Assembly: GCA_964518215.1 (NCBI GenBank)
Contig: CAZFFP010000004.1
Span: 26,811 to 90,810, forward strand
Direction of reading: 5' to 3'
DNA: 64,000 bases
DNA from: CAYSGX01 sp964518215
GTDB lineage: Bacteria; Bacteroidota; Bacteroidia; Chitinophagales; CAIOSU01
Part shown: positions 44,743 through 54,461 of the stretch, in pieces
How the letters are laid out: each line of letters opens with the position of its first letter
How positions within the stretch are numbered: the first letter of the stretch is position 1
Made by a program: the position numbers and the translations under genes
Notes under the pieces: model-generated
The model's database searches: none
What the model was told of the DNA's origin: nothing
The model's input: the letters and a program-made list of their open reading frames with translations, nothing else

Positions 44743-44873
44743 AATAAAACCTAAACAAAAATATTGCAGAATGAGCATAACATAAGTAAAGATCAATGAA
44801 TTCAATGGTTTTACAGGCGAATTATTTTCTATAAACAATCGCTGTTTAACATTTATTTACAATAAAGTAAACA
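44728..44873. promoter_or_regulatory. Cluster of five TGTTTA/TAAACA boxes, probable CarH-like operator
   Basis: The boxes are TGTTTA 44728-44733, TAAACA 44752-44757, TAAACA 44832-44837, TGTTTA 44843-44848 and TAAACA 44868-44873. The third and fourth form a perfect inverted repeat with a 5-base centre (ATCGC). A further palindrome, TTTAC-AATAAA-GTAAA, lies at 44856-44871. About 0.2 boxes would be expected in this length by chance at this base composition. The region lies between the MerR-type gene and the sigma gene. Confidence 0.55.
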
Positions 44874-44878
44874 AAAAA

Positions 44879-45802
44879 TCAGTTGGGCGAGCCTGATGAA
44901 AAGGGAAAATCGGAGTTGTTTTGAAGTTTTTCAAGATAGGTCAACACCGCATCAATAGAATCTAAGTAGATAATATTTTTAGGAAAGGTGTATTCGTTAT
45001 TCAACAGTTCGTGACCTGCCACAAAAATTTTAGTGCTTTTAAAAGTTTTCGAAAGCAGATTCAGGTATTCCTGAGTTTCGTAGAGTTCCGGCTGTGTAGT
45101 GAGTATGGTAAACAAGTAATCGGGCTTGTTGATTTGCGCTACATACTTAATGTCTTCAAACGGCACGCTAATGCCTAAATATATCGTGTTAAATTTGCGG
45201 GCTTTCAATAAATAATTTGTAAACAACAGGGGCATTTCATGTATTTCGCCTTCGGGCAAAAACAAAACAAATTTTTTCGTGGGCGCATGGTGCAAATGCG
45301 ATTGCCCGTCAATAGCCACAATAATTTTTTGCCTGATAAGATTGCTGATGAAATGCTCTTGTGCAGGATTTACAGAGCCGGTGAGCCACATAATACCAAT
45401 CTGATGCAGAAAAGGATAAATCACTTGAACCATAGTGCGTTCAAAACCTATGCGCAACGTGTTGGTAGAAATTATTTTTTCAAATCGGGCTTCATTCATT
45501 TCTACCATTGCAATCACCAACGCATTAATCTGGCTTTCAAAATCAGAATCGCTTTCGGTAACCTGTAACACTTCGGTGCGCAACTGGTCGTCAGACATTC
45601 GGGCGATGGATGAAATTTTATAACCATTGCGGTTGAGCAGTGAAATATTCAATATTCTTCGAAGGTCCTTATCTGAGTATGTTCTGATGTTGGTATCGGT
45701 TCGTGTGGGCGAAACAATATTGAAGCGCTGCTCCCATATTCTGATGGTGTGCGCTTTAATGCCCGAAAGCCTTTCTAAATCTTTTATGGAATATTTACCC
45801 AC
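44879..45802 (-). CDS. MerR family regulator with B12-binding domain (CarH/LitR-like)
   Basis: 307 residues. An N-terminal MerR HTH (YSIKDLERLSGIKAHTIRIWEQRF, 4-27) is followed by a B12-binding helical cap and a Rossmann domain. The cap has W139-x9-E149-H150, the Wx9EH motif that marks adenosylcobalamin photoreceptors of the CarH/LitR type. The lower axial histidine would be H188 in EGEIHEMP; CarH proteins have ExHxxG, and here the final glycine is proline (P191). If functional, it binds DNA as a tetramer in the dark and lets go in light. It should repress the downstream sigma gene and carotenoid genes. The start is the ATG at 45802. Confidence 0.9.
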   Translation of the reverse strand: MGKYSIKDLERLSGIKAHTIRIWEQRFNIVSPTRTDTNIRTYSDKDLRRILNISLLNRNGYKISSIARMSDDQLRTEVLQVTESDSDFESQINALVIAMVEMNEARFEKIISTNTLRIGFERTMVQVIYPFLHQIGIMWLTGSVNPAQEHFISNLIRQKIIVAIDGQSHLHHAPTKKFVLFLPEGEIHEMPLLFTNYLLKARKFNTIYLGISVPFEDIKYVAQINKPDYLFTILTTQPELYETQEYLNLLSKTFKSTKIFVAGHELLNNEYTFPKNIIYLDSIDAVLTYLEKLQNNSDFPFSSGSPN

Positions 45803-45968
45803 GTGCCCTTAATACAATTCAATGATAGTGATTGTTCATTAAAAAAGTAAACTATTGTTGGTTGAAAAATCAGATTTACAGTCTTTAATTATTCACGAAA
45901 ACATCAGAGATAATATTTTTTAATGGGATAAATTCTGCACAAACTATCTTTGCGCAAATTATAGATAC

Positions 45969-47240
45969 ATGTTAGTTGTTGCGCACATAGCCCAAAACCC
46001 TGAAGCCGCTAAAGCGGCTCTTGCCAAACGAAATTTCAAAGACCTCGGCAAAATTGATACTGTCATCGGCTTAGATGAACAGCGCAAGAAAATAAAATTT
46101 CAGTTAGACGAAACCCTCTCAAAAATCAATCAGATTTCAAAAGATATTGGACAGTTGTATGCACAAGGAAAAAAAGATGAAGCCGATACACTGAAAAACG
46201 AAACGGGCGAACTGAAAGAGCTTTCCAAAAGTCTGGAGCATGAGTTTAATGAACTGGAACAGCAAATCAAAGATATTTTAGTTAGCATACCGAACACGCC
46301 TCACGAATCGGTTCCCGCAGGCAGAGATGCCAACGACAACCACGCGGTTCGAATGGTTGAAAAAAATGTGCAGTTGCTCGAAAGCGCTAAACCGCATTGG
46401 GAATTATTTGAACAATACCAAATTGTAGATTTAGCATTGGGCACCAAAATAACCGGTGCGGGATTTCCAGTTTATAGAGGCAAAGGTGCCAAATTGCAAA
46501 GAGCCTTGGTAGCATTTTTCTTAGACAGCGCCATCGCTGCCGGATATACCGAAGTAATACCGCCTTTTTTAGTGAATGAAGAAACCGCATTCGGCACCGG
46601 ACAACTGCCCGATAAAGAAGGGCAGATGTATTTCATGCCCGAAGACAATTATTATCTCATTCCAACTGCCGAGGTTCCCGTTACTAATATTTATCGCGAT
46701 GTGTTGCTAAGCGAAGAAGAATTGCCCATAAAATTGGTGGCGCATTCCCCCTGTTTCAGGCGCGAAGCAGGCTCTTACGGGAAAGACGTGCGCGGATTGA
46801 ACCGTGTGCATCAGTTTGAAAAAGTAGAAATTGTTCAGATTGAAAATCCGGAAAAATCTTATCAAACTCTGGAGGCAATGGTGGCGCATGTGGAAGGCTT
46901 GTTGGATCAATTAGGATTGCCTTATCGCATATTGAAACTGTGTGGTGGCGATATGGGTTTCACTTCTGCGCTCACGTATGATTTGGAAGTGTTTTCTGCA
47001 GCACAGCAACGTTGGCTCGAAGTAAGTTCGGTTTCCAATTTTGAGACTTTTCAGAGCAACCGCATGAAAATTCGTTTTAAAGGTAAAGACAAAAAATCGC
47101 AGTTGGTGCATACCCTCAACGGAAGCGCTTTAGCGCTTCCCCGCATCATGGCTGCCTTGCTCGAAAACGGACAAACCGACAAGGGTATTCGCATTCCACC
47201 GGCATTAGTGCCTTATACGGATTTTGAGTTTATTGATTGA
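45969..47240 (+). CDS. serS: Serine-tRNA ligase
   Basis: 423 residues of a class II synthetase. The N-terminal coiled-coil that grips tRNA-Ser spans about 25-105 (KIKFQLDETLSKINQISKDIGQ to LEHEFNELEQQIKDIL). Motif 2 is FRREAGSYGKDVRGLNRVHQFEKVE and motif 3 is in LNGSALALPRIMAALLENGQT. The length is normal. A -7-like TATCTTTG lies at 45945-45952 and the ATG at 45969, giving a very short leader; no clear -33 TTG is present. Confidence 0.96.
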   Translation: MLVVAHIAQNPEAAKAALAKRNFKDLGKIDTVIGLDEQRKKIKFQLDETLSKINQISKDIGQLYAQGKKDEADTLKNETGELKELSKSLEHEFNELEQQIKDILVSIPNTPHESVPAGRDANDNHAVRMVEKNVQLLESAKPHWELFEQYQIVDLALGTKITGAGFPVYRGKGAKLQRALVAFFLDSAIAAGYTEVIPPFLVNEETAFGTGQLPDKEGQMYFMPEDNYYLIPTAEVPVTNIYRDVLLSEEELPIKLVAHSPCFRREAGSYGKDVRGLNRVHQFEKVEIVQIENPEKSYQTLEAMVAHVEGLLDQLGLPYRILKLCGGDMGFTSALTYDLEVFSAAQQRWLEVSSVSNFETFQSNRMKIRFKGKDKKSQLVHTLNGSALALPRIMAALLENGQTDKGIRIPPALVPYTDFEFID

Positions 47241-47312
47241 AAATAAAGGGAGGCAACATTTTCTGATTAGAAGAATTTGCCTTTAAGCAAAGAATAGATT
47301 TGTCTTTCAGGA

Positions 47313-48671
47313 CTACTTCAATTCCTTAAACTCATCCATAGAAACTTCTTTTTCTTCAAAACTGATTTGTCTTTCAATGGCTGCAATTAGTTTTTGCTGA
47401 AGAATTTCATCATAGGTGCGTTCCACATGTTCTTTATTGCCCAACATGTTTTTTACCCACGATTGGTAGTCTTCGCTTTGCATCATCTCATCAGTCAGGT
47501 TGAGATATGTCTGCAAGCCTTTCAACGTGTGTTGCCTGAGTTCTTCCTGAGAAACTTCAATATTGTGTTGTTTGATGAGTTTTCCGAAAACCAATCTCGA
47601 CTTTAGGTTTTTTGCAAAATCGGGATATTGCTCTTCAACTTCTTGCGCACTGATGGGTTTTTCGTTGGTTTGCTCAATCCATCTTTTCAAAAAATCATCG
47701 GGAAGCGTAATTTCGGTATGTTCAAGTAAAGCATCCAGAATATGATTCTGCATTTTATTTTTCGATTGCTGGTCGAAATACTTTTGAATGTCTTGCGAAA
47801 ATAATTCGCGGAATTCGGCTTCGGTGGTTGCCTTTCCGGGTCCGAGTATCATGCTGAAAAATTCTTCGTTCATTTCGGCAAGTTCCACACGATTTATTTT
47901 ATTCAGCGTAAACTGAAATTTGTCGTTGGCTGGTTTGGCATCTTCTTCTTTCAAATTCAGAAAATGCTTTTCTATTTCTTCGCGGCTTTTATTTCCGAAA
48001 GCTTCAAACAAATTAATAACTGCCGAATCGCCTATTTTCAAAGCAAGCAAAGCATCTTTGGCAGCTTTATCAGTAACCATATCTAATGCAATGGGAACCT
48101 GATTGCTGATGCCAACTTCTTTCACCGTTCCATCTTCGTTGAGTTCTTCTAAAGTTCCGAACAACACATCGTCTTCCCTAGTGGCATCTTCAGGATTGGT
48201 CATTTTGCCATAGCGCTTGCGCACCGATTCGATTTCTTTATTCAAAAAAGCATCATCGAGTTTTATTTTGTAGAAAGGAACCGTAGTAGATTTCGATAAA
48301 TAACCGATTTCAAATTCGGGAGTTAAACCGAGTTCGTATGCGAACGAATAATTTTTAGGCTCATTAATATCAATTTGCAATTCGCCATTTTCTTTGGGCA
48401 GCGGATTGCCTAAAATTTCGATATTATTCGACTTTAAATATTCAGTAAGATTGTCATTCAGAATTTTATTCAACTCCTCAACAAGCACCGAATTGCCATA
48501 CATTTTTTTGATGATTCCGGCAGGTGTTTGTCCTTTGCGGAAACCTTTCAACTCCACTTTTTTTCTGAGCGTTTTAATGGCATCTTCCACTTTTTGAAGA
48601 TAATCTTCGGGAGCCAGTTCGATTTTTACAACCGCGTTGAGTGTGTCAATTTTTTCTTGTGTAATATTCAT
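47313..48671 (-). CDS. tig: Trigger factor (ribosome-associated chaperone)
   Basis: 452 residues. The ribosome-binding loop is GFRKGQTP (about 42-49), the FK506-binding-like PPIase domain spans about 160-250 (DDVLFGTLEELNEDGTVKEV) and a long helical C-terminal domain follows. The PPIase part is diverged, as in other Bacteroidota. It should bind nascent chains at the tunnel exit. It is convergent with serS with a 72 bp spacer. Confidence 0.92.
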   Translation of the reverse strand: MNITQEKIDTLNAVVKIELAPEDYLQKVEDAIKTLRKKVELKGFRKGQTPAGIIKKMYGNSVLVEELNKILNDNLTEYLKSNNIEILGNPLPKENGELQIDINEPKNYSFAYELGLTPEFEIGYLSKSTTVPFYKIKLDDAFLNKEIESVRKRYGKMTNPEDATREDDVLFGTLEELNEDGTVKEVGISNQVPIALDMVTDKAAKDALLALKIGDSAVINLFEAFGNKSREEIEKHFLNLKEEDAKPANDKFQFTLNKINRVELAEMNEEFFSMILGPGKATTEAEFRELFSQDIQKYFDQQSKNKMQNHILDALLEHTEITLPDDFLKRWIEQTNEKPISAQEVEEQYPDFAKNLKSRLVFGKLIKQHNIEVSQEELRQHTLKGLQTYLNLTDEMMQSEDYQSWVKNMLGNKEHVERTYDEILQQKLIAAIERQISFEEKEVSMDEFKELK

Positions 48672-48754
48672 TTTGAAAATTTCTGATTTAGGACTTCTGA
48701 TTTATAAAACCAATAACAGTTTTAAGTCGGCAATGGATTGTGGGAATAAAAATG

Positions 48755-48836
48755 TGCGGGCGGAGGGACTCGAACCCCCATGCCGTGAGGCGCCAGATCC
48801 TAAGTCTGGTATGTCTACCAATTTCACCACGCCCGC
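48755..48836 (-). tRNA. tRNA-Leu (anticodon UAG)
   Basis: 82 nt without a coded CCA. The acceptor stem is GCGGGCG/CGCCCGC with A as discriminator base. The D-arm has the class II form (TGGTGAAATTGGTAGACA), the anticodon loop is CTTAGGA with TAG at 48802-48800, the variable arm is long (GCGCCTCACGGCATG region), and GGTTCGAGTCC is the T-arm. UAG reads CUA and, with wobble, other CUN leucine codons. Confidence 0.95.
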
Positions 48837-49024
48837 AGAATAAAATTCAAAAAACAAAAATTCAAAATTCAAATAAAGGTTCCCCCCAACTCTCAAAAAG
48901 CATCTTGTTCCGAACCTTTCAACAAAAATTGAAATGGAGCGCAAAAATACCATTAATAATGATTGTAGCCAACTTGCACCAGATTATTCCTAAAATAGCT
49001 GTTTGAAATTGCTCTGAATAGTTT

Positions 49025-52000
49025 CTAATGAACCACGACTAATTTTTTATGATAAGTTCCATGAGAAGTTTGCAGCAATGCGAAGTAAATTCCGGAAGGC
49101 AGATTCGAAGCATCAAACACCGATTCCTGAGTCAAACCTGCACCTGCTTTGCCCTCAAACAATACCTGAATCAATTGTCCTGAAGCATTAAATACCTGCA
49201 AAGAAACATTCTCGTCTGTGGCTGTGAAACCAAATTGAATACTAGTCTGTTTGCTGAACGGATTCGGATAGGCTTCAAAAACAAGATTGCTACTTTGCAT
49301 TTCATCTGTCGAACTCATAAGCTTGAACGAATGATTCGGGCATGAAGGGTCAGGGTCGCAAGCTCTTCTGCTCCAAACAATATCGGGGTCTCCGGTAATC
49401 CACTTGGCAATGTAAATACCATAGTATTGTGCCGGGTCCACATGCGTTCCGGGGTGCGCATAAAATCTTCCGTTAGGCACATAAAAATCGGCATACACCA
49501 AGGCTCTTGGACCTATATCTACCGAAGGCTGATTGTCTTTTGCATCGGTATTGGCGCCTTCTACATAAAATATCACATTCAGGCTGTCGGGATTGATAGT
49601 GCAACGTGGACCTAAATCCACACGCTCTTTCACACGCACTTTGGTGCATTGTCTGAATTCTAAAATGCTTAACGCACCGGCAGCTTTGTGATTCACCCGG
49701 ATTTCTTTCACATTCACCACTCCATAAGGATTATAGAAAATGACATGTGAGCCGCGAGAAAGCCGGATTCTTCCATAAACTGTATCGTTCAAAACCATAG
49801 TCTGATTGGTTCCAATACTCACGTCAGCGCCACTATTCGGCACAGGGTTTTGTTCAAAAGGCGGCAAAGTAACATTAGCCGGACTGTAAATCGGATTGGA
49901 AACCTGTGTATTGGGGAAAGTGGTAATCATCGGTGCGGCTACAAATGAACCCGTTCCGGTTACCTGAGTATGATTTTGCAAATAAGCTTCTCCTGTAGGA
50001 TTCATTACGCCTACCGAACCAAATCGCACATCGTTATTCGGCATCAGGGTTACCTCTTCTTCGGCAAGTAAAGTATAAGAAGAAAGCAAATTTAACGGCT
50101 GATACACCACCTGTTGCGTACAGGTATCGCTTTGCCCGAAGAGGTCGGTGGCAATCCAGGTTACTGTGGTGATTCCTTCGGGGAATGGTCCGCCCTGATA
50201 ATCGTTGGTGAGGCTTACAATGTTACAAGGCGAATCCACTTCGGGTTTGTCTAAAATGAATATGCCGCAATTGTCCTGATTGATATTTACAAAAACAGAG
50301 TCTTCACAAAGTAATACCGGAACGGGACAACATTGCTCCACAAAAACATTGGTAGTCCAAATGCTGTCGCAGCCCAAATCGGTAAGCAGGCTGTCAATTA
50401 GAATAGTGTCTGACTCATAAAACACACCGAGATAAGAATCGCCCAAACAAATGGTAGTGTCAAAACTGAAACTGTAAACCGGATTTACGGTAAGAATAGT
50501 GGTCAACACACTATCACAAGTATTGGCAGCGACAAATGTATCTCTGTATGTTCCTGAAGTGGTTTGCAATGCTCCTCCTACGAAGAACAATTCGCCATCG
50601 CAAATATCTACTTTGCGAGTGAAAGCAGCATGTGGCAGAACTGTGAGAATGGTGGTCAACACACTATCACAAGTATTGGCAGCGACAAATGTATCTTTGT
50701 ATGTTCCTGAAGTGGTTTGCAATGCTCCTCCTACAAAGAATGATTCGCCATCGCAAATATCAACGTTGCGAGAGAAAGCGGCATGTGGCAGAACTGTGAG
50801 AATGGTGGTCAACACACTATCACAAGTATTGGCAGNNNNNNNNNNNNNNNNNNNNNNNNNNNNNNNNNNNNNNNNNNNNNNNNNNNNNNNNNNNNNNNNN
50901 NNNNNNNNNNNNNNNNNNNNNNNNNNNNNNNNNNNACAAAGAATGATTCGCCATCGCAAATATCAACGTTGCGAGAGAAAGCGGCATGTGACAGAACCGT
51001 GAGAATTGTAGTTACTACACTGTCGCAACCATTGATTGAAATAGTATCGCGATAAGTGCCCGAAACAGTTTGAAGAGTTCCTCCGGTAAAATACGATTCA
51101 CCATCGCAAATGTTTATGTTCTGAGTAAATGTTCCGTTAGAAATCACCGTAAGTATGGTAGTTACCACACTGTCGCAACCATTGATTGAAAAGGTGTCTC
51201 TGTAAGTGCCCGAAGTGGCTTGTAAAGCCCCTCCCGCAAAGTAAGATTGTCCCTGGCAGATGCTGACATTTTGAGTGAAAGCAATTACAGGATTCACAGT
51301 CAGGTTAGTTGTTACCACGCTATCGCAGCCATTCGCTGCAACATAAGTATCAAAATATGTTCCTTGAGTAGTTTGTAAGCCTCCACCTGCAAAGAAAGAT
51401 TGCCCTTGACAAATACTGATGTTTTGGGTGAAAGATGCATTGGGCAACACAGTGAGGTTGGTGGTTACCACACTATCACACCCGCTGCCGGTAGTATAAG
51501 TATCGGTATAAGTTCCGGTGGTAGTTTGCAAGCCGCCTCCCGCGAAGTAAGATTGTCCCTGACAAATAGAAGTGTCAATGATGGTGGCTGTGGAGCGGAA
51601 TACTTCAATAGTAATATATGCTGTATCGGTGAGTAACACTCCAGCACAAGCTTGGTCGTCATAACCCACCAACATTACATTGTAAGTGCCGGGCTGCGCG
51701 AACGTGTGTGTCGGAGTTTTGATGTTGGCAGTATTACCATCGCCAAAATCCCAAAAATGAGTCAGTGCAGAATTCTGATTATCGGTAAACTGCACCGTTA
51801 AAGGCGCACAGCCTTGCGTGGGCGATGCACCAACTGCTACATCAATTCCAGAAATCTGGAAATCAAATTTGATAGCACCTAAATTGCAATTGGAGCTTCG
51901 GTTGACGTTCGACCAAACGCCCGGAGTAGTAGGAAACAAAGAATTCCCTCCGCATCCGGCACAAACTGCCTGATAAATTGCGCCTCTTTTATCGAAGCGA

Positions 52001-54180
52001 CTCGTGCCGCCATCCACGTGTTCAGCAGAGCCATTTCCGCCAAAATATGTTGCATATTCCAAATAAGTGGCATTGGGACCCAACACGATGAAATAAAAAT
52101 CGCTGCCATCGGTAGTGCTTTGAAAAGCGTTAGCAGTTACAGGCATTCCAAAAGTATTTCCGGTAAGGCTGTTCCATGATGTATTCACGCTGCCACCCCA
52201 ACCTGAAGCGTAAATGAATCCGCAAACATCTACTAAGAATGCAGTAGGCGATATATTAGGAGCAATAGTGCCCCCTCCAAAAGTGGTAGAAAACAAAGTT
52301 GCACTTAAATTATTATTCAGTTTATGGATAAACTGTTTGGTATTCGCATTAGAATATACTCCTGCCGAAACCGGATATACACCTCTGGTTTGACCTAATA
52401 AATACACATTGTCAAAACCATCTGTTTCTACAAAATATACTTGGTCGTAGGCACTAGTTCCGAGATAAGATGTGCGAATGAGTTGTGTTCCGTTATTATT
52501 AATTTTTGAAACAAAACCATCTGCTGCTCCGCCTTGAAAAGTAGCGTTAAGCGCCCCGGAGGTATTTTGAAGATTGCTGCTCGTGGTTCCGCCACAAACA
52601 AGAATATCGTTGTTGCTGTCTAATTTCAGAGAATAGCCCGCATCTACTCCAGAGCCACCCAAATAGGTTGACCATAACAGAGCAGAAACATTCGCATTCA
52701 TTTTAAATACCACCGCATCCTGTCCGCCTGCTGAATTAGGCTGAAAGGCTCCTGCCGTTACCGGAAAATTATTGGAAAGCGTGCTCGATGCTACATAAAT
52801 ATTGTTTTGTGCATCTACAATCACTTCGCCTCTGAAAGGGTCGCCATAATTGAATTGCAACTGACCAATCGTGTTTTGATTCAAACCATCATTAGCTGAA
52901 CCGCCAATAAAAGTAGAACCAATAAGCGCAGTTCCGGCAGCATTGAATACGGTTATAAAAATATCAGAACCTACGCTGTATGTGGCTCCGTTGGAAGGGA
53001 AAGAAACATTGGTGCCGCCATTAAAGGTATTGTCATAAGCATTGGCAGAAATGGGGAAATTGGAAGAGCCTGTAGTACCAAAAACTACCAGTTCATTATT
53101 ATGATTTACTATTAAACTACTCGGAACTTCTGTATTGGTGCCACCCAGATAAGTTGAATATAACAATGCAGAACCATTGGGCGTGAACTTGGTAATACCC
53201 ACGTCCACCTGTCCTGAATAGTTAACCTGAAAGGCTCCCAAAGTGGTGGGATAACCTATCGAAAAAACGATACCTCCGGCATAGAGATTTCCTGCCATAT
53301 CATAAGTAGCAGTAAAACCAAAATTGTCAGCAGTAGAACCCGTATAAGTCGAAAATTCCAATATCGGGTCAATAATCAAATCGAAAGCAGTATCGTAGCC
53401 CGAAGGAAAATCAAAAGTCAGTTCATTGTTCACTAATTTATAATTGCAAGGCACTGTTATTTGTTGCCCGTTAATTATTTGATAAGCATAAGGCTTATGT
53501 TCATAAACGGTTCGCACCGAAGTAACCAGATGCAGGTTTCCGTTTTGAATAAACATATTGTCCAAGCCATTGTATTCGAGCTTGATATCAGCGGGGTTAT
53601 GTCCTGCATGAACGATAAAATCATATTTCAGCGATTTAGCAGCAAAAGGATTTTCAGAAGAATAAAATTTCAAATCAATACCATTGTAAAGCCCCGAATA
53701 AAGAATAGTTTGGTAGGAAAGCACGTTCGAAGCCCATTTAGATCGGTTATTTCCTATGTAATAGTTGCGATAATCGCTGAAAGGCTCAACAGCACTGATA
53801 TTTACGGAAGAAAGTGCATTTTTAAAATGGACTCGAAATGCATGACCTCCCACTATCCAATCGTTGGGAATCGCGCCTGAAGTTTGTCTGTGTTTGATCT
53901 CTTCGAGTGCATCAATATCGGTAGCATTCAAGAAAGTATAAGTAAGCGCATTTTTTTCAAAAAACATAGCGCCTCTGTGCAGTTCAAGTTTGTATTTAAT
54001 CTGCCGCTCCCACTGATTTTTATTTTCAATGAAGCGAATTTGCTCGGGATTTACCGCCTGAATCTGGTTGGGATTCACATTTGGAACGCCATGAGAGCCA
54101 TGGGCAGACACCGTGAATGGAAATGAAATTGCAAAAGCAATAATGAGTCGGTGTAATAGCAAACGTGTTGACGTAAACAT
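49025..54180 (-). CDS. Giant T9SS cargo protein: DUF7948, SBBP propeller, PKD, tandem Cys repeats
   Basis: One long gene split by an assembly gap. The signal peptide starts at ATG 54180 (MFTSTRLLLHRLIIAFAISF). A DUF7948-type domain follows (FIENKNQWERQIKYKLELHRG, VDLIIDPILEFSTYTG-like end), then SBBP beta-propeller repeats (LLWSTYLGGSGVDAGYSLKLD), a PKD domain (FWDFGDGNTANIKTPTHTF), and at least eight 50-51-residue repeats of the form ICQGQSYFAGGxLQTTxGTYxDT, xxCDSVVTTxLTV. After these come a HYR-like segment (VTWIATDLFGQSDTC), a beta-helix-like region and a type A sorting tail (EAYPNPFSKQTSI to KLVVVH). With the minimal gap the protein has 1701 residues. It should be secreted by T9SS; adhesion or an extracellular scaffold is the likely role. 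Confidence 0.88.
50460..51575. repeat. Tandem repeats of about 150-153 bp
   Basis: In-frame repeats of the giant cargo gene. Units nearest 50.5-51.0 kb have a strict 153 bp period (the string CTATCACAAG recurs at 50511, 50664 and 50817) and differ at only about nine positions per unit. Units beyond 51.05 kb are 150-153 bp and clearly diverged. The array contains the second N gap. Confidence 0.85.
50836..50935. other. Assembly gap in the tandem repeats, exactly 100 N
   Basis: Compared with the intact unit at 50664, the flanks of the gap are 50 bp apart in repeat register. The true missing length is therefore 50 bp plus any whole number of 153 bp units. The 100 N placeholder breaks the frame, and 50 bp restores it (3245 + 50 + 1811 = 5106 bp, 1702 codons). 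Confidence 0.9.
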
Positions 54181-54461
54181 ATCGGTAGGTTTAGTATTTG
54201 AATTAAATCGGGCGTTCAATTTACCCAACTTTATATGCCTAAGCAAGAAATAATTGGAAATGAATCTCCGAATTTGGCAATATCCATTTCATGATTTCAA
54301 GCTACAGAACTGTTTGAACTACATGAAATTTGGAGTTGAATTATAGATTGGCATTTCGAAAATTTTCCTTGAGCAAATAAATGCAATTCATCAGTATGCC
54401 TTATTTTTAAAAAAGATTTTTTCAGTATGCTGAATATTTTAATGAAAAAAATAACATCAAC

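Noticed and set aside
48837..49024. More tRNA genes after tRNA-Leu
   Set aside because: No second cloverleaf or TTCGAxTCC arm can be found in the spacer.
49025..50959. A real frameshift or two separate genes at the second N gap
   Set aside because: A gap of 50 bp, fixed by the repeat register, joins the two frames exactly. The break comes from the placeholder length.
50499..51002. Antisense open frame in the tandem repeats
   Set aside because: It repeats only because the sense repeats do; the period is a multiple of three, which keeps antisense frames open too.
50460..51575. CRISPR-like array
   Set aside because: The 153 bp units are contiguous coding repeats without unique spacers and have no short palindromic repeats; no cas genes are present.
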